Assembly: GCA_902799075.1 (NCBI GenBank)
Contig: CADBYZ010000001.1
Span: 22,149 to 86,148, forward strand
DNA length: 64,000 nt
Reading direction: 5' to 3'
Source of the DNA: Oscillospiraceae bacterium
GTDB lineage: Bacteria; Bacillota; Clostridia; Oscillospirales; Oscillospiraceae
In this document: positions 60,484-64,000 of the stretch, piece after piece
Layout of the letters: every line of letters starts with the position of its first letter
Numbering within the stretch: position 1 is the stretch's first letter
Program-made: the position numbers and the translations under genes
Notes under the pieces: model-generated
The model's input: only the letters and a program-made list of their open reading frames with translations
What the model was told of the DNA's origin: nothing
The model's database searches: none

Positions 60484-60516
60484 ACCGGGACCCCGACCGT
60501 CAGGCCGGGGTCCTGC
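60484..60516. terminator. Bidirectional terminator
   Basis: GGACCCCGacc and ggCCGGGGTCC form the stem around GTCA, between converging genes. Confidence 0.78.
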
Positions 60517-60524
60517 TGCGCATA

Positions 60525-61088
60525 TTATTTCAGACGGGTCGGGACAAGAAATCGCCCTTTCTGGAAAGACGTTATGTAAACTTCACAGTTGCCGATGTAC
60601 TTCGACCAGTATGCGCCGTCTGAGCCCGGCGTCAGATATTCCAGGATGCCTTTCATGGCGATGGCGTGGGTGGAGATCAGGATGTTTTCCTCCGAGCGGC
60701 AGTGCTCCTCCATAAACGCGCCCGCCCTGCGCACCACGGCTTCCAGCGGTTCCATGCCCCGTGGGGCCGGGTTGTGCACGAAATCCCGGAAAAAGGTGAT
60801 GACCTCCTGCGGGAGGTTATGCAGATCCGCACCTTCGTAGGGGCCGTAGTCTATCTCAATGAGCCTTTCATCCACGGCGGGCGTCAAACCCGGCGCGATG
60901 ATCTCCGCCGTTTGCAGCGCCCGCACAAGAGGACTGGACCAAACGACTGAGAAGGGGATGTCCCGCAGCATTTTTGCCGCCTCCTTCGCCTGGGCGATGC
61001 CCTTTTCGTTCAGCGCATGGTCGCTTCGCCCCTGGAGCACGCCGCGGCTGTTGAGCTCCGTCTGGCCGTGCCGGATAATATAGATCAC
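60525..61088 (-). CDS. Histidine phosphatase family protein
   Basis: A 187-residue phosphoglycerate-mutase-like phosphatase. The phosphohistidine motif is IIRHGQTELNSRGVLQG, followed by VVWSSPLVRALQTAE, the acid IEIDYGPYEG and the second histidine in ILISTHAIA. The substrate is unknown. It is followed upstream by an exonuclease gene 21 bp away, possibly one operon. Confidence 0.92.
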   Translation of the reverse strand: MIYIIRHGQTELNSRGVLQGRSDHALNEKGIAQAKEAAKMLRDIPFSVVWSSPLVRALQTAEIIAPGLTPAVDERLIEIDYGPYEGADLHNLPQEVITFFRDFVHNPAPRGMEPLEAVVRRAGAFMEEHCRSEENILISTHAIAMKGILEYLTPGSDGAYWSKYIGNCEVYITSFQKGRFLVPTRLK

Positions 61089-61109
61089 GTCCTCGCCTCC
61101 TTCCGGGCG

Positions 61110-61640
61110 TCAAAGCATCGTATAGGTCCGGATAAATCTCTCCGGTGACGCGCCGCCTTCCAGATAGCGCAGCAGGATCTCGGCGCAGGCATGGCTGTCG
61201 CTGTCGGCCCGGTGGTGGTTGAGGTCGATGTGGTAAAACTCGCACATGTCGTTGAGCTTGTGGCTGATCCCCGGCAGCAGGTTCCGGCCCATGACCACGG
61301 TGCAAAGGCCCTTGACGGAGGGCTGCCAGGCTATGTCGTACGCTTGCAGGCAGTGGCGCAGAACGCCGATATCAAAGCCCGCGTTGTGCGCCACCAGAAC
61401 ACCCGAGGACATGAGCGGCTCGATCCGCTCCCAGAGAACGGGAAAGGTGGGCGCGCCGGAGACGGACTCGGCGCTGATGCCGGTGAGCTTTGTATTGAAC
61501 CAGTCGAAGGGCTGTTCGGGATCGACGAGTGAGAAAAACTCGTCCGCGATCCGCCCGTCCTCAATGACGCTGATGCCGATGGCGCTCATGCGGTTGTTGT
61601 AGCGGTTTGGTGTTTCCACGTCAAAAACGATGTATCTCAT
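61110..61640 (-). CDS. DEDDh 3'-5' exonuclease (DnaQ-like)
   Basis: A 176-residue nuclease with ExoI VFDVETPNRYN, ExoII VAHNAGFDIGVLRHC and ExoIII HHRADSDSHACAEIL, all catalytic residues being present. A stand-alone domain of this size resembles small DnaQ/RNase T-like trimming exonucleases. ATG 61640 gives a start right at the first beta-strand. Confidence 0.9.
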   Translation of the reverse strand: MRYIVFDVETPNRYNNRMSAIGISVIEDGRIADEFFSLVDPEQPFDWFNTKLTGISAESVSGAPTFPVLWERIEPLMSSGVLVAHNAGFDIGVLRHCLQAYDIAWQPSVKGLCTVVMGRNLLPGISHKLNDMCEFYHIDLNHHRADSDSHACAEILLRYLEGGASPERFIRTYTML

Positions 61641-61739
61641 TTCTCTGTTCCTGCCCGTCTTGTATTTTATAGGAATCTTACCATAAAAGCCGGGGGTATT
61701 CAACACCGTCTGTATGCCGGGGAAGACTTGCAAAATAGC

Positions 61740-61768
61740 TTGACGGGGACCGCAGCAGTTGGTATGAT
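61740..61768 (+). promoter_or_regulatory. Promoter of pfkA
   Basis: TTGACG, 17-nt spacer, TATGAT. Confidence 0.7.
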
Positions 61769-61836
61769 AGCATCATCAAATGCAGCGTCAACAGAACATA
61801 TATCAATAGAACAAAATCAATCGAGGAGGCAATTGA

Positions 61837-62820
61837 ATGAACGAGGTTAAAAGAATCGGCGTGCTGACCAGCGGCGGCGACGCGCCGGGCATGAACGCGG
61901 CGGTGCGCGCCGTCGTCCGTACCGCCATCGCAAACGGCATCGAGTGCGTGGGCATCCGCAGAGGCTGGCAGGGTCTCATCAACAGCGATTTTGTCAAGCT
62001 CACGAGCGCCAGCGTGGGCCACATCCTCTCCCGCGGCGGCACGATCCTCTTCACCGCCCGCAGCGATGACTTCATGACCGAGAGCGGCAGACAGAAGGCG
62101 GTCGCCACCTGCAAGATGCTGGGCCTGAACGCCATTGTCGCCATCGGCGGCGACGGCACCTTCCGCGGCGCGCTGGAGCTTTCCCGCCTCGGCATCCCGG
62201 TGGTCGGCATCCCCGCCACCATCGACAACGATGTCGGCTGCACCAACTACACCATCGGCTTTGACACCGCCTGCAACACCGCCATCGAGTGCATCGACAA
62301 GCTGCGCGACACCATGCAGTCCCACGAGCGCTGCTCGGTCGTGGAGGTCATGGGCCGCAACGCGGGCTTCCTCGCCCTGTATGTGGGCATCGCCGTCGGC
62401 GCGACCGCCGTTCTGGTGCCGGAGCATCAAACCGATTTCCAGAAGGACGTGGTCGAGCGCATCCAGGAGTCGAGACTTGCGGGCAATACGCACTTCATGA
62501 TCGTCGTAGCCGAAGGCGCGGGCAGCGCGGTGGAGATCGGCAAGAAGCTCCATGAGGCCATCGGCATCGAGCCGCGCGTCACCGTTCTGGGTCACCTGCA
62601 GCGCGGCGGCTCGCCCACCGGGCGTGACCGCGAGACGGCGACCCGCATGGGCTACTACGCGGTGAAGGCCCTGGCCGAGGGACGCGGCAACCGCATCATC
62701 GGCACCCAGGAGGGCGGCATCGTGGAGATCCCCATCGAGGAGGCGCTCCAGCGCACCAAGAAGCTCCAGATGGACCGCTACGTCATCATGGAGACCATGC
62801 AGATCGGCGGCATCCGCTGA
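61837..62820 (+). CDS. pfkA: ATP-dependent 6-phosphofructokinase
   Basis: A 327-residue glycolytic enzyme. LTSGGDAPGMNAAVRA and GGDGTFRGA bind ATP (Gly after GGDGT is the ATP-type signature), and PATIDNDVGCTNYTIGFDTA holds the catalytic Asp. EVMGRNAGFLAL binds fructose 6-phosphate. It stands alone with its own promoter and terminator. Confidence 0.96.
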   Translation: MNEVKRIGVLTSGGDAPGMNAAVRAVVRTAIANGIECVGIRRGWQGLINSDFVKLTSASVGHILSRGGTILFTARSDDFMTESGRQKAVATCKMLGLNAIVAIGGDGTFRGALELSRLGIPVVGIPATIDNDVGCTNYTIGFDTACNTAIECIDKLRDTMQSHERCSVVEVMGRNAGFLALYVGIAVGATAVLVPEHQTDFQKDVVERIQESRLAGNTHFMIVVAEGAGSAVEIGKKLHEAIGIEPRVTVLGHLQRGGSPTGRDRETATRMGYYAVKALAEGRGNRIIGTQEGGIVEIPIEEALQRTKKLQMDRYVIMETMQIGGIR

Positions 62821-62848
62821 GCTTCAAAGAGCCGAACAGGAAAACAAC

Positions 62849-62880
62849 AGCGCCGGAGGCCTTGGCCTCCGGCGCTGGAA
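62849..62880. terminator. Bidirectional terminator after pfkA
   Basis: CAGCGCCGGAGGCC pairs perfectly with GCCTCCGGCGCTG around a 3-4-nt loop. Confidence 0.85.
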
Positions 62881-62900
62881 TGTTATTGCGGATTACGGGA

Positions 62901-64000
62901 TCAACGGTTCTGGGCCGCGTGCTCACCGGCGATGTAGCCGAAGGTGACGGCGTGGCCGAGGGACAGACCGGGGTGGAAGAAGGGGTAGTCAGGCGCGCCG
63001 TAGAACTGACCGCCGAGGTTGCCGACAGCGTACAGGCCCTTGATGACCTCGCCGTCCTCGGTGGTGACACGGCCGAACTCATCGGAGAGGACGCCCGCGG
63101 TGATGGAGGAGCAGCGGATGTGGCGGCGGATGCCCCAGAAGGGAGCGGTCTTGAAGGCGTGCAGGTACTTGGCGGGCTTGCCGAAGTCCTCGTCCTCGCC
63201 CTTCTCGCACAGCTCATTGTAGCGGTTGAAGGTCTCCACGGTCTTCTCGACGGGCAGACCCAGCTTCTCGGCCAGCTCCTCGATGGTGTCGGCCTTAAAG
63301 GTGTCGATCAGTTCGGGGAAGACACTGACGTGATCTTCGGCCGGGCCTTCCTTGAGGTAGCGGGCCATGACGAAATCGGGCACGGGGCCGTTGGCGTAGG
63401 ACATGTAGTCGTTGTCATAGATCTGGCAGTACCAGCCGATGGAGCCGGTCTCCTGATGCTCAGGGTCCATGTTTTCGCCCTTGAAGCCCGGCTGCCAGCG
63501 CAGGGCGTTGGAGATGTAGGCCATGTCGACTTCCTCGTCGATGAAGCGCTCGCCGTTCATGTTGACGATGAGGTAGGGCGGCTCGTCCCACATGAGGCCC
63601 GCGTCTCGTGCATGACGCGGCTGTGGGCCACAGGCTCCATGCAGCCGCCGGCCTCGATGGCGAGGATGTTGCCGTCGCCGGTGCGGTGGACGACCTTCTT
63701 GTCGAACTTTTCGATATCCGGGCAGAAGCGGCGGACCATGGTGGCGTTGTTCTCATAGGCACCGGTGGCGAGGATGACGGATTTGGCGTTGAACTTGATG
63801 TAGTTGCCGTCGATGTCCTTGCCGACACAGCCGATAATGGTGCCGTCGGCGTCCTTGACGAGCTGGACGATCGGGGTGCTGAAGAAGACCTGGAGCTTGT
63901 CGCCGTACTCCTCCTGGGCGTCCTTGAGGATGCCGGAGACGAGGGAGCCGTAGTTGCCGGGCTTGGGGCCGAACCAGGGCGCGAAGACCTCGACCTTCTC
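62901..64000 (-). pseudogene. FAD-dependent oxidoreductase (fumarate-reductase flavoprotein-like), frameshifted, 5' end outside window
   Basis: C-terminal part of an FAD_binding_2 family enzyme. From the window edge the frame reads KVEVFAPWFGPKPGNYGS and VILATGAYENNATMVRRFCP to HSRVMHE (about 63608). The next residues, GLMWDEPPYLIVNMNGERFIDEE, are in another frame and continue to ITAGVLSDEFG and GLYAVGNLGGQFYG at the C-terminus. One lost base near 63600 explains the break. Family members reduce unsaturated acids such as fumarate or urocanate, or act on steroids. A sequencing error is an equal possibility. Confidence 0.82.

Overview
The window is GC-rich (about 60%) low-copy chromosomal DNA of an anaerobic, spore-forming member of the Clostridia, most likely Oscillospiraceae (the Flavonifractor/Lawsonibacter/Dysosmobacter neighbourhood). 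The evidence is the complete spoIIIAA-AH operon, cotJ spore-coat genes, the clostridial order nusB-xseA-xseB-ispA-dxs-tlyA-nadK-argR-recN, CIRCE-controlled groES-groEL, a TAXI-type TRAP transporter, and DUF3793/DUF2325 proteins. The species assignment is inference. No rRNA, tRNA, CRISPR array or prophage was recognised.

Layout. 0-10.7 kb: a self-contained sugar-acid catabolic locus. A PrpR-N type regulator is divergent from a kinase (DUF1537), an Asp-box (BNR) enzyme, an iron alcohol dehydrogenase, a DapA-family lyase, a PdxA2-like dehydrogenase, and then a TAXI solute-binding protein plus fused TRAP permease. Five copies of one 15-bp palindrome tie the locus together. 10.8-11.2 kb: a scar made of two truncated genes (MATE transporter start, molybdopterin oxidoreductase start). 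11.2-14.5 kb: two transcription units (ATC-hydrolase/methyltransferase; DUF2325/DUF3793, then flavodoxin) whose strong promoters carry the same operator, GTTAG-N6-CTAAC, probably metal-responsive. 14.5-21.5 kb: groEL, groES, an RNA methyltransferase, DUF554, a degenerate P-type ATPase and a HAD phosphatase. 21.6-26 kb: spoIIIA operon. 26.2-35.4 kb: housekeeping genes ending in a recN broken by a 16-bp tandem duplication.

35.5-38.9 kb is the most unusual stretch. It holds a complete tyrosine recombinase whose start codon lies in a stem-loop, and a tandem pair of cassettes that look like type I toxin-antitoxin loci (28-29 residue hydrophobic peptides, structured leader, convergent antisense promoter). 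Next come two perfect 24-bp inverted repeats built like tyrosine-recombinase sites, enclosing 217 bp with an outward-facing promoter, and then a secreted Big_2/InlB-repeat protein. I read the last part as an invertible promoter now in the OFF orientation.

39-64 kb: tyrS, cotJC and a cotJA-cotJB fusion, a TetR-controlled monooxygenase/flavodoxin unit, three EAL phosphodiesterases with different sensor modules and uniformly degenerate GGDEF domains, and an HD-domain protein. Further on are an HTH protein with a histone-like tail, an HExxH protein, ybaK, telA-xpaC, rpe-recR, rnj, a large secreted orphan, a histidine phosphatase, a DEDDh exonuclease, pfkA and the 3' part of a frameshifted flavoprotein. 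A 160-bp terminal-inverted-repeat element occurs twice (12.8 and 58.1 kb) and a shorter palindromic repeat twice (26.0 and 33.5 kb).
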